47,078 bases of DNA from an uncultured Collinsella sp. Lineage in GTDB: Bacteria; Actinomycetota; Coriobacteriia; Coriobacteriales; Coriobacteriaceae. Numbering within the stretch: position 1 is the stretch's first letter; every line of letters starts with the position of its first letter. The position numbers were made by a program, and so were the translations under genes. Location of the stretch: NCBI GenBank assembly GCA_900756725.1, contig CAAELJ010000046.1, forward strand, positions 1-47,078, written 5' to 3'. Below are positions 40,850-47,078 of this stretch, in pieces. A model generated the notes under the pieces. That model worked only from the letters and a program-made list of their open reading frames with translations, made no database searches and was not told the origin of the DNA.

Positions 40850-41713
40850 ATGGCATTTAACGTTAACGCGCTCGGATTTGGCGACAACGTCGTCGATCGC
40901 TACGAGCATATCCACACCATGTATCCCGGCGGCAATGCGGTGAACTTCGCCGTTTATGCCAAGAAATGCGGTGCCGCACGCTCTGCATACATGGGCATTT
41001 TTGGCAATGACGCCGCTGCCGAGCATGTCATTGCAAGCCTCGAGGATGAGGGTATCGAGCTTGACAAGTGCGAGCAGATGATTGGCGAGAACGGAGCGGC
41101 TCGCGTGACCGTCGTTGACGGTGACCGTGTCTTCCTCGGCTCCAACGAGGGCGGTATCCGTGGCGATGCGCGCTATGTCCTCGATCGCTTTGACCTTTCG
41201 TACATGAAGCAGTTCGATGTGGTTCATTCGGGCAACTATTGCTTCACCGAGCGCGAGCTGCCCAAGTTGAAGGCCGCGGGCGTCACGGTCTCTTTTGACT
41301 TTTCGGACGACTCCACCGACGAGTACTACGAGCAGATTGCGCCCTACGTCGATTTTGCTTTCTTTAGTGCGGCGGATGCCGCGAGTGAGGACGAGATCCG
41401 CGAGCGTCTGGCATGGGTGAAGGGCCTGGGTCCGCGTTTTGTGTCGGCTACGGCGGGCGCCGAGGGCTGCATTGCTTACGACGGCGAGCGTTATTACCGC
41501 CAGCTGGCTAAACCGGTAACGGACATGAAGGACACCATGGGGGCGGGCGACTCGTTCCTTACCTCGTTTTTGATGTGCTATCTCGATTCCGCCAAGCGTG
41601 GTGAAGATGGCGCCGAGGCCATCGAGCGCGCGCTCGACTTTGCTGCCGGGTTTGCCTCGACCGTGTGCGGCATGGAAGGTTCTTGGGGCCACGGAGCACC
41701 AATCGTCGAATAG
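40850..41713 (+). CDS. frlD: FrlD-like PfkB-family kinase
   Basis: A 287-residue ribokinase/PfkB-fold kinase, the expected fructoselysine 6-kinase. The N-terminus (GFGDNVVDRYEHIHTMYPGG, then NAVNFAVYAKKCGA) matches FrlD, and the family signature DTMGAGDSFLTSFLM holds the catalytic Asp and anion hole. It would phosphorylate the imported Amadori compound so that FrlB can split it. It is the last gene of the five-gene operon and is followed by a GC-rich hairpin and a MITE-like element. A different ketose-amine substrate is the main alternative. Confidence 0.86.
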   Translation: MAFNVNALGFGDNVVDRYEHIHTMYPGGNAVNFAVYAKKCGAARSAYMGIFGNDAAAEHVIASLEDEGIELDKCEQMIGENGAARVTVVDGDRVFLGSNEGGIRGDARYVLDRFDLSYMKQFDVVHSGNYCFTERELPKLKAAGVTVSFDFSDDSTDEYYEQIAPYVDFAFFSAADAASEDEIRERLAWVKGLGPRFVSATAGAEGCIAYDGERYYRQLAKPVTDMKDTMGAGDSFLTSFLMCYLDSAKRGEDGAEAIERALDFAAGFASTVCGMEGSWGHGAPIVE

Positions 41714-41719
41714 CCGAGC

Positions 41720-41753
41720 GGTCCCGGGGAGGTGCAGGCGCCTCCTCGGGACC
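41720..41753 (+). terminator. Stem-loop after the frl-type operon
   Basis: A 13-bp stem with one wobble (41720-41732 with 41741-41753) and an 8-nt loop. There is no T-run, but it stands directly after the last operon gene. Confidence 0.65.
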
Positions 41754-41754
41754 C

Positions 41755-41987
41755 GGTGTGCAAAAAATGCCAAATATGAGTACTGTGACTAATTTAGTCG
41801 CAGCAAAATCAACCCCTTCAGACGTGATTTGAGCGTCTGGAGGGGTTTAAGATTTGCGAAAACGCAGGATGAATGACTGTAAAAGCTTTAATTAGCGGAC
41901 AATCGAAGATTATTCTGGCGGTTGGAAAGTTAAAAGAAATGTATCCATTCCGGTAGCAGTACTCATATTTGGCATTTTTTGCACACC
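41755..41987. mobile_element. MITE-like element with perfect 31-bp inverted ends
   Basis: The 233-bp stretch is bounded by perfectly complementary 31-bp ends (41755-41785 and 41957-41987; each starts GGTGTGCAAAAAATGCC reading inward). It has no credible gene. Inside is a 14-bp hairpin (41811-41824 with 41834-41847, one wobble, 9-nt loop). The interior is much more AT-rich than the flanks. No target-site duplication is obvious. It fills the gap between convergent genes, ending 6 bases from the tatD stop, so it may also act as terminator for both. Confidence 0.8.
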
Positions 41988-41992
41988 AGGGG

Positions 41993-42775
41993 TTAGCGAA
42001 GGTCAAAAACAGAGCGCGCATTTGTTAAAACTATCGACTCGATGCGCTTTGCGTTGCAGTTTTTGAGCGAGGTGATGCGTTCTGAGGTCCTTGTGAGCGA
42101 CCTGATGAGCGACTGCGTGCTTGTTTCTGTGTTTGGCTCGGCCGGCGCATCGGTCTCGAGCAGTAGGCGGTCGAGTGGAATCTGTCGTGCGTATTCGCGA
42201 CCGCGCTTGGTCGCGAGCATGCGTTCGTTGACGGAAAAATAGCAGCCCGCATTACGCGCGCGGGTGAGTTCGTCCGAAGTGCCGCTAAACCAGTGAAAGA
42301 TGATAGCGGGGGAGTCGGGGTTTGGGATGAGTAGTCCATGCGATTCGAGGACGTCCAGTACGGCTCCTGCCGAACGAACGGCGTGAATTGATATCACGCG
42401 CCCGGTAAGAGGATGCTGCACGAGCGCATCGCAGAGCCGGTTAAGTGCCTGTATTTGTAGCGGCTCACTTCCAGCAAAGCGCGCGGAAAAGTCGAGTCCG
42501 ACTTCGCCGATGTAGCGTTCTTGGGCAGCAACTTCGCAAAGCAGATTGACTTCGGCAAAACCGCAGTGGCCATCGGCGAGCCACCAGGGGTGAAGCCCAA
42601 CGCCGGCGATGATGCCCGGGTGGCGACGAGCGCGCTCGTTTGCGGCCGAAAAGTCGCGTGGATCGACGCCGCAATCAAATAGACCCAAGCCCAGCGCCGT
42701 TGCCTCATCGGCAACGGCGTCCGGGTGGGCCATTAAATCAAGATGGCAGTGTGCATCAAATAACCGGGGCTCCAT
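41993..42775 (-). CDS. TatD-family metal-dependent hydrolase
   Basis: A 260-residue TIM-barrel hydrolase of the TatD DNase family. Motifs are FDAHCHLDL (first metal site, HxH), GVGLHPWW, IGEVGLDFS (Glu), ISIHAVRSAG (His), IFHWFSGT (His) and LLLETDAP (Asp). Family members are 3'-5' exonucleases or general phosphodiesterases with roles in DNA repair and quality control. The ATG is preceded by GGAG at 9-base spacing. It follows the tcdA gene by 14 bases on the same strand, so the two form an operon. It is somewhat divergent in its C-terminal 40 residues. Confidence 0.88.
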   Translation of the reverse strand: MEPRLFDAHCHLDLMAHPDAVADEATALGLGLFDCGVDPRDFSAANERARRHPGIIAGVGLHPWWLADGHCGFAEVNLLCEVAAQERYIGEVGLDFSARFAGSEPLQIQALNRLCDALVQHPLTGRVISIHAVRSAGAVLDVLESHGLLIPNPDSPAIIFHWFSGTSDELTRARNAGCYFSVNERMLATKRGREYARQIPLDRLLLETDAPAEPNTETSTQSLIRSLTRTSERITSLKNCNAKRIESIVLTNARSVFDLR

Positions 42776-42789
42776 CTCGGTGCGCTCCG

Positions 42790-43587
42790 CTAGTCTAGGC
42801 GCTGGCCATCGGCGCGCACGCGCTCGATGCCGCGACCGCTGATCTGGCGGATAACCTCGCCGGCGATCATCTGACCCATGATGGGCGGCATAAAGCTGGC
42901 GGTTCCCAGCTCGGTGCGCTCGTGGATGTTGGAAGGATCGCGGGGCTGTGTCTTAACCGATTCCTCGCAGCTAAACAGTACATGCAGGCTCTTGATTCCG
43001 CGCTTCTTGCATTCTTTGCGCATGATGCGGCTCATGGGGTCACGTACCGTATCGAAAATGTCGGCAAAGCGGAGGCACTCGGGATGGAGCTTGTTGGCCC
43101 CGCCCATGGAGCTAACCAAACGAATGTCGTGGTCCTGAGCATATTTGGCAATGGTGAGCTTGGCCGAGATGGTGTCGATGGCGTCGACGACGTAGTCGAG
43201 CTTGCCGTCCGTCTGCTCCAAAACGCTCGCGAAGAAATCATCGATGTTGTCGCTCAGCAAGTATTCGGTGCGCTTGATGACGGTGGCGGCGGGATTGATG
43301 TCGTGGATCATGGCCTCCATCACGTCAACCTTGCGCTTGCCGACGGTGCTGTGAAAGGCGATGGCCTGGCGATTGATATTGCTGGGCGCGATGATGTCCT
43401 TATCCAGAATGACGAAATGACCAATGCCGCCGCGGGCGAGTGCCTCGCAGCAGTTGGAGCCCACGCCTCCGCAGCCGAGCACTAGCACCGTAGCACCGGC
43501 GAGCTTATCGAGTGCCTCGCGGCCCATGATAATCTCGAGCTTGGTGTCGCGTGTCTCGATGGCGGCTGCGGCTGTGGTTTCGGTCAT
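42790..43587 (-). CDS. tcdA: tRNA threonylcarbamoyladenosine dehydratase
   Basis: A 265-residue E1-like (ThiF/MoeB/HesA) enzyme. The ATP-binding loop is VLVLGCGGVGSNCCEALARGG and DKDIIAPSNINRQAIAF follows. The TcdA-type signature DYVVDAIDTISAKLTIAKYA and the lengths of the flanking segments distinguish it from MoeB and ThiF. TcdA cyclises the t6A base at tRNA position 37 to ct6A. It lacks the CxxC zinc pairs of MoeB, as expected. ATG 43587 follows GGAGG; the longer frame has no ribosome site. It is the first gene of an operon with tatD. Confidence 0.92.
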   Translation of the reverse strand: MTETTAAAAIETRDTKLEIIMGREALDKLAGATVLVLGCGGVGSNCCEALARGGIGHFVILDKDIIAPSNINRQAIAFHSTVGKRKVDVMEAMIHDINPAATVIKRTEYLLSDNIDDFFASVLEQTDGKLDYVVDAIDTISAKLTIAKYAQDHDIRLVSSMGGANKLHPECLRFADIFDTVRDPMSRIMRKECKKRGIKSLHVLFSCEESVKTQPRDPSNIHERTELGTASFMPPIMGQMIAGEVIRQISGRGIERVRADGQRLD

Positions 43588-43672
43588 AGATATCCTCCGA
43601 TGGGGAGTCGGTCGTGTTTTAGCTATCGCCATTATAGGTATTATTGCGATTCCATTTGAGCCCTTGGGCTTG

Positions 43673-43701
43673 TTGAAATGGGATCGGGATTCGCATAAGA
43701 T
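43673..43701 (+). promoter_or_regulatory. Promoter of a candidate antisense RNA
   Basis: TTGAAA (43673-43678) and TAAGAT (43696-43701) with exact 17-bp spacing point right, although no plus-strand gene follows until 44047. It would start a transcript near 43708 that runs into the 3' end of the minus-strand peptide gene at 43794-43880. Confidence 0.65.
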
Positions 43702-43707
43702 TGAAGC

Positions 43708-43802
43708 AGATGGCACCCGTTGCAGCGGGTTGGCCAACTCCGAAACACGTTTATGGCGTGAGAAGTGGCCGTCTTCGCATTACGCGGGGGCGGCTATTTC
43801 AT
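43708..43802 (+). ncRNA. Candidate antitoxin-type antisense RNA
   Basis: Predicted from the promoter at 43673-43701 to a terminator hairpin ending in TATTT. On the plus-strand RNA, GCCGTCTTCGC (43769-43779) pairs with GCGGGGGCGGC (43785-43795) over 11 bp with three G-U pairs and a 5-nt loop. The same stem would be badly mismatched on the minus strand, which suggests the plus strand is the intended one. The RNA overlaps the last codons and the 3' region of the peptide mRNA, the geometry of txpA/RatA-type pairs. There is no coding frame in it. The 5' end TTGAAGCAGATGG (43701-43713) recurs on the opposite strand near the peptide promoter. Confidence 0.5.
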
Positions 43803-43880
43803 TCGACCTCCAATGTGGATGCCGAGCTCCACAGCCGCGATTACAAGCAATAACAACGTCAGGACATCGTCAATACTCAT
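43794..43880 (-). CDS. 28-residue hydrophobic peptide, candidate type I toxin
   Basis: The frame starts MSIDDVLTLLLLVIAAVELG, and the remaining eight residues are mostly glycine, isoleucine and basic residues ending in Lys. It has one membrane helix and a charged tail, the usual form of type I toxins and small phage-like holins. An AGAAGGAGA ribosome site sits 7 bases before ATG 43880, which argues for real translation. A plus-strand RNA is predicted to overlap its 3' end. The promoter region carries an SOS-like box. It lies between tcdA and sdpR and is divergent from sdpRI. No family is confidently recognised; a harmless small membrane peptide is the alternative. Confidence 0.55.
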   Translation of the reverse strand: MSIDDVLTLLLLVIAAVELGIHIGGRMK

Positions 43881-43931
43881 AGTCCATCTCCTTCTCGGGT
43901 AGAGGGAGCTGGCCCATCTGCTTCAACCTCC

Positions 43932-43960
43932 ATTGTAGCTAAATACGAACGAATGTTCTA
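43932..43960 (-). promoter_or_regulatory. Peptide-gene promoter with LexA-like box
   Basis: On the minus strand, TACAAT (43932-43937) is a good -10; the -35 (TAGAAC, 43955-43960) is poor. Between them lies a CGAACGAATGTTCT palindrome (43946-43959, plus strand), one base from the Bacillus-type LexA pattern CGAACRNRYGTTYC. It has the same half-sites as the box of the umuC operon in this window. A repressor there would cover the core promoter. Confidence 0.5.
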
Positions 43961-43974
43961 TAGATGTTCCTGTA

Positions 43975-44012
43975 TTAGATAGTTAGACAGACATCTAAAT
44001 ATCGAGTATAGT
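43975..44012 (+). promoter_or_regulatory. sdpR promoter with inverted repeat
   Basis: TTAGAC (43983-43988) and TATAGT (44007-44012) are 18 bp apart. TTAGAT (43975-43980) and ATCTAA (43993-43998) form an inverted repeat over the -35 region, with an inner TTAGA/TCTAA pair. This fits autoregulation by the ArsR-type protein it precedes. Confidence 0.5.
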
Positions 44013-44046
44013 GTGCGCGTCATGAGAGATGATGAAAGGGGGTCTT

Positions 44047-44325
44047 ATGCCGGGAGAGGGTTTTAAGGCGCTTGCCGATCCAACGCGACGGCGCATTTTG
44101 GAGTTGCTGCGCGAGGGCAATTGCACGGCGGGGGAGCTTGCCGAGCATTTCGATATCAGTAAGCCGTCGCTGAGCCATCACTTGGCGACGCTCAAAAACG
44201 CCGGGTTGGTAACCGACGAACGTCATGGTCAAAACATCGTATACAGCTTAAACACTACCGTCATGCAGGACTTGATCGGTTGGTTTATGGGCTTTACAAA
44301 CACGGAAGGTGATAAGGATGAATAA
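44047..44325 (+). CDS. sdpR: SdpR-like ArsR-family autorepressor
   Basis: A 92-residue winged-helix regulator. FKALADPTRRRILELLREGN, then CTAGELAEHFDISKPSLSHH and a beta wing (ERHGQNIVYSLN) are standard for ArsR proteins. No metal-binding cysteine pair is present, as in SdpR. In Bacillus subtilis, SdpR represses sdpRI and is sequestered by SdpI when SdpI binds the peptide toxin SdpC. ATG 44047 follows GAAAGGGGG. Its stop overlaps the start of the SdpI gene by 8 bases, the same coupling as in B. subtilis. The neighbour makes the assignment firm. Confidence 0.88.
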   Translation: MPGEGFKALADPTRRRILELLREGNCTAGELAEHFDISKPSLSHHLATLKNAGLVTDERHGQNIVYSLNTTVMQDLIGWFMGFTNTEGDKDE

Positions 44326-45022
44326 CGAAAACAAGGGCATTCACCCCACGGGGGTATCGTCGCGCGTGTGGATTGCGCTGGTCGCTCTGTGCGTCGCCAA
44401 TGTCGTAGCGCATCTCATGGTGATGCCGAGCTTGCCTGGGCAGATTCCCACGCACTGGGGCGCGAACGGCGCCGTCGACGGTTGGGGTCCCAGCTGGATG
44501 GCCTCCGCGCTCGGCGTGCTGCCTCTGGTGCTTCTCGCAATGTTCTGCGTGGTGCCGCGCATCGATCCCAAAGGTGAGGCATATCGAACCTCGGGCAAGT
44601 TCTATCAGGGCTTCGTAATCGCCTTCACCTTGTTCATGTGCGCCATAAGCTGGCTGGGAGAGCTTACGGTCTGGGGCGTGGTGCCGGCGGTCGGTTCGGT
44701 CAACGTGCTGATTTCCGGTGTTGTCGGTTTGCTGTTCATCGGCGTAGGCAACTACTTGCCGCGTGTGAAGCAGAACTATACGCTCGGTATCAAGACGCCT
44801 TGGGCGCTTGCCAATCCCGAGAACTGGCGCCGTACGCAGCGCTTTGGCGGTGCCTGCTTTATGGTGCTGGGCTTTGGCCTGATTGTGATGGGCGTGGCAG
44901 GCAGCGTGCTTTCGAGTGAAGTCGTCGCCGCGGTGATTGCGGTTCTGGCGTTTGGTTCGGTTGGAGCCGTCTACGTCTACTCGTATCTGCTGTGGCGCAA
45001 ATCGCAGCGAGCCGCTCGTTAA
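44318..45022 (+). CDS. sdpI: SdpI-family membrane immunity protein
   Basis: A 234-residue protein with about six membrane helices. The N-terminal DUF1648 region has MPSLPGQIPTHWGANGAVDG, a near-invariant PxHWxxxGxVD signature. The C-terminal SdpI region has GNYLPRVKQNYTLGIKTPWA, then LANPENWRRTQRFGG. SdpI confers immunity to the SdpC peptide toxin and relays its presence to SdpR. No sdpA, sdpB or sdpC gene is in the window, so it is an orphan immunity pair or responds to another membrane-active peptide. ATG 44318 is used. Ended by the terminator at 45088. Confidence 0.9.
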   Translation: MNNENKGIHPTGVSSRVWIALVALCVANVVAHLMVMPSLPGQIPTHWGANGAVDGWGPSWMASALGVLPLVLLAMFCVVPRIDPKGEAYRTSGKFYQGFVIAFTLFMCAISWLGELTVWGVVPAVGSVNVLISGVVGLLFIGVGNYLPRVKQNYTLGIKTPWALANPENWRRTQRFGGACFMVLGFGLIVMGVAGSVLSSEVVAAVIAVLAFGSVGAVYVYSYLLWRKSQRAAR

Positions 45023-45087
45023 GGTTGCGGAAAACTAGCGTACGCAGTTCATAGTGTGTTAAGGGGGACTTTTCCCAGGTAGTATTA

Positions 45088-45115
45088 GGGGGTGTGGGCA
45101 ACCATGCCCCTTTTT
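45088..45115 (+). terminator. Terminator of sdpRI
   Basis: A stem of GGGG/CCCC plus a 5-bp stem with wobbles (45088-45097 with 45102-45110), capped by a GCAA tetraloop and followed by TTTTT. Confidence 0.8.
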
Positions 45116-45206
45116 CGTTAAGTTTCAGAGCTGGTTTTCTCATTTCGTTTCCACTAAAGCGAAACAAGAATAGGGAAACAACAGGTAGAAAGGATAAAAC
45201 AGGCAA

Positions 45207-46886
45207 ATGGCAGAGTTTATCTACCAGATGTATCAGGCTCGTAAAGCCCATGGCGACAAGGTGATCCTTGACGACGTGACCCTGAGCTTCTACCCCGGTG
45301 CCAAGATCGGCGTCGTGGGCCCCAACGGTATGGGCAAGTCGACCCTGCTCAAGATCATGGCCGGCATCGAGGAGGTCTCCAACGGCGATGCCAGGCTCAC
45401 CCCCGGCTACACCGTGGGTATCCTGCAGCAGGAGCCGCCGCTCGACGACGACAAGACCGTCATCGAGAACGTGCGCATGGCATTTGGCGACATGATCGCC
45501 AAGGTCGATCGCTTCAATAAGATCGGCGAGGAGATGTGCGACCCGGATTGCGACATGGACGCCCTCATGGCCGAGATGGGCAAGCTCCAGGACGAGATCG
45601 ACGCCGCCGACGGCTGGGATATCGATTCCAAGCTCGGCCAGGCCATGGACGCCCTGCAGCTGCCCGATTCCGACATGCCGGTCAACGTACTTTCCGGCGG
45701 CGAGCGCCGCCGCGTGGCCCTGTGCAAGCTGCTGCTCGAGGCTCCCGACCTGCTGCTGCTCGACGAGCCCACGAACCACCTGGACGCCGAGTCGATCCTG
45801 TGGCTCGAGCACTTCCTGCACAACTACCAGGGCGCGGTGCTTGCCGTCACACACGATCGCTACTTCCTGGACAACGTTGCCGAGTGGATCTGCGAGGTCG
45901 ACCGCGGCCACCTTTATCCCTACAAGGGCAACTACTCCACGTATCTGGAGACCAAGGCCGCCCGTATCGAGGCACAGGGCAACCGCGACGCCAAGCTCGC
46001 CAAGCGCATGGAGGCCGAGCTCGAGTGGGTGCGCAGCTCGCCCAAGGCCCGTCAGGCCAAGAACAAGGCCCGTCTGGCCCGCTACGAGGAGATGGAGGCT
46101 GAGGCGCGCGCTAGCCAGAAGCTCGACTGGACTGACATTCGCATCCCTGTCGGCCCGCGTCTGGGCAATAAGGTGCTCGAGGCCCATCACCTGCACAAGG
46201 AGTTCGACGGTCGCGTGCTCATCGATGACCTTTCGTTCACCCTGCCGCGTAACGGCATCGTGGGCGTCATCGGCCCCAACGGCGTGGGCAAGACTACGCT
46301 CTTTAAGACGATTGTTGGTCTGGAGCCGCTGACTTCGGGTGAGCTCGAGGTGGGCGAGACCGTCAAGATTTCTTACGTCGACCAGAACCGTTCCGGCATC
46401 GACTCCGATAAGAACCTGTGGGAGGTCGTCTCGGATGGCCTGGACCACATGATGGTCGGCGAGACTGAGGTTCCGAGCCGCGCTTATGTGGCGAGCTTTG
46501 GCTTTAAGGGCCAGGACCAGCAGAAGCGCGCTGGCGTACTATCCGGTGGCGAGCGCAACCGTCTGAACTTGGCACTCACGCTCAAGCAGGGCGGCAACCT
46601 GCTGCTTCTCGACGAGCCCACGAACGACCTCGACGTCGAGACGCTGTCCTCGCTCGAAGCGGCGCTGCTCGAGTTCCCGGGCTGCTCGGTGGTCATTAGC
46701 CACGACCGTATGTTCCTGGACCGCGTCGCCACGCACATTCTGGCGTGGGAGGGCACCGACGAGAATCCGGGCAACTGGTATTGGTTCGAGGGCAACTTCG
46801 AGGCCTATCAGGCCAACCGAATCGAGCGCCTGGGCGAGGACGCAGCCCAGCCGCATCGTATTCACCGCAAGCTGACGCGTGACTAA
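45207..46886 (+). CDS. ettA: ABC-F protein EttA (translational throttle)
   Basis: A 559-residue soluble ABC-F protein with two nucleotide-binding domains and no membrane part. The first has GPNGMGKST, LSGGERRRVALCKLLLEAPD and LLLDEPTNHLDAES. The second has GPNGVGKTT, LSGGERNRLNLALTLKQGGN and LLLDEPTNDLDVET. The linker of about 80 residues (KAARIEAQGNRDAKLAKRME onward) and the arm in the first domain fit EttA, which binds the ribosomal E site and gates the first peptide bond by ATP/ADP ratio. Length and the YQMYQARKAHGDKVILDDV start match EttA. The ATG is preceded by AAAGGA at rather long spacing. Followed by a hairpin. Confidence 0.95.
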   Translation: MAEFIYQMYQARKAHGDKVILDDVTLSFYPGAKIGVVGPNGMGKSTLLKIMAGIEEVSNGDARLTPGYTVGILQQEPPLDDDKTVIENVRMAFGDMIAKVDRFNKIGEEMCDPDCDMDALMAEMGKLQDEIDAADGWDIDSKLGQAMDALQLPDSDMPVNVLSGGERRRVALCKLLLEAPDLLLLDEPTNHLDAESILWLEHFLHNYQGAVLAVTHDRYFLDNVAEWICEVDRGHLYPYKGNYSTYLETKAARIEAQGNRDAKLAKRMEAELEWVRSSPKARQAKNKARLARYEEMEAEARASQKLDWTDIRIPVGPRLGNKVLEAHHLHKEFDGRVLIDDLSFTLPRNGIVGVIGPNGVGKTTLFKTIVGLEPLTSGELEVGETVKISYVDQNRSGIDSDKNLWEVVSDGLDHMMVGETEVPSRAYVASFGFKGQDQQKRAGVLSGGERNRLNLALTLKQGGNLLLLDEPTNDLDVETLSSLEAALLEFPGCSVVISHDRMFLDRVATHILAWEGTDENPGNWYWFEGNFEAYQANRIERLGEDAAQPHRIHRKLTRD

Positions 46887-46889
46887 TTT

Positions 46890-46917
46890 GTTACGCGGTT
46901 TTACCAAACCGCGTAAC
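46890..46917 (+). terminator. Hairpin after ettA
   Basis: A perfect 12-bp stem (GTTACGCGGTTT 46890-46901 with 46906-46917) and a 4-nt loop, four bases after the stop. There is no T-run, yet position and stability suit transcript ending or 3' protection. Confidence 0.7.
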
Positions 46918-46930
46918 TGCTCGACGCTGC

Positions 46931-47030
46931 GCGGGCCGCAAGCACCCCATCTTGCCGTTCAAACCGTCGCTCGCGTACCGAAGTACGCGTCGCTCCTCTT
47001 TCACGGCAACCTGGGGCACTTGCGGCCCGC
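46931..47030. repeat. 100-bp imperfect palindromic element
   Basis: The two 50-bp halves are largely complementary. The outer arms 46931-46949 and 47012-47030 match at 17 of 19, then TTGCCGT pairs with ACGGCAA, and GCGTAC pairs with GTACGC around a 4-nt loop at the centre. No coding content. It resembles an extragenic palindromic repeat or a large structured RNA. Confidence 0.75.
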
Positions 47031-47078
47031 TCGCTGTTTGTTACGAAACACCGATGAATGCTAATAAAAGCGGCGCAA

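Noticed and set aside
41818..42021. 67-codon frame on the minus strand inside the MITE-like element
   Set aside because: Much of it translates the inverted ends and hairpin, it lacks a ribosome site, and it overlaps the tatD 3' end.

Overview
The window looks like chromosome of a high-GC Gram-positive gut actinobacterium of the Coriobacteriia, most likely Collinsella or a close relative. This rests on high GC with strong AGGAGG ribosome sites, frequent GTG/TTG starts, a DUF3793-flavodoxin pair, a sortase-anchored surface protein and an fructoselysine-type operon; it was judged from family resemblance, not from a database search. No rRNA, tRNA, CRISPR array or prophage was seen.

Layout. 1-2.7 kb: an anaerobic ribonucleotide reductase activase (nrdG) behind an unusual structured leader, then a folate/pterin run (folE, HD hydrolase, folB). 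2.7-9.1 kb: a YgjP-type metallopeptidase, an M19 dipeptidase, a SlyD-like FKBP paired with a UreE-like protein, a HAD phosphatase, a PerR/Fur regulator, acylphosphatase, a Gfo/Idh oxidoreductase and RNase HI. 9.2-11.8 kb: a LysR regulator divergent from metY, whose leader encodes a 17-residue cysteine-containing peptide. 12-18 kb: small secreted and membrane proteins, PanE, an aldo/keto reductase, a second Gfo/Idh oxidoreductase bracketed by two copies of a 79-bp hairpin repeat, and endonuclease IV. 18-21.3 kb: an amino-acid ABC importer whose permease carries an extra extracytoplasmic domain. 21.4-23.1 kb: flavodoxin and DUF3793 divergent from a membrane HMA protein behind a CsoR-like site. 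23.4-29.8 kb: a large surface protein, an SOS-controlled UmuC-YolD operon and pgi. 29.9-32.7 kb: an isolated three-gene unit (unknown protein, ClpP-like protease, VirD4/TraG-like ATPase). 33-41.7 kb: two HAD phosphatases, then a GntR regulator and a five-gene catabolic operon (YfcC transporter, amidohydrolase, FrlC-like epimerase, FrlB-like deglycase, FrlD-like kinase). 41.8-47 kb: a 233-bp MITE-like element, TatD, TcdA, a candidate type I toxin-antitoxin locus, SdpR/SdpI, EttA and a 100-bp palindromic repeat.

The best candidates for undescribed biology are four. First, a 28-residue hydrophobic peptide gene at 43794-43880 with a convergent small RNA and an SOS-like box, beside orphan sdpRI. 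Second, the ClpP-like/TraG-like ATPase operon. Third, the cysteine leader peptide of metY. Fourth, the frl-type operon with an unusual transporter and an amidohydrolase. All functional statements are inferred from sequence reading alone.
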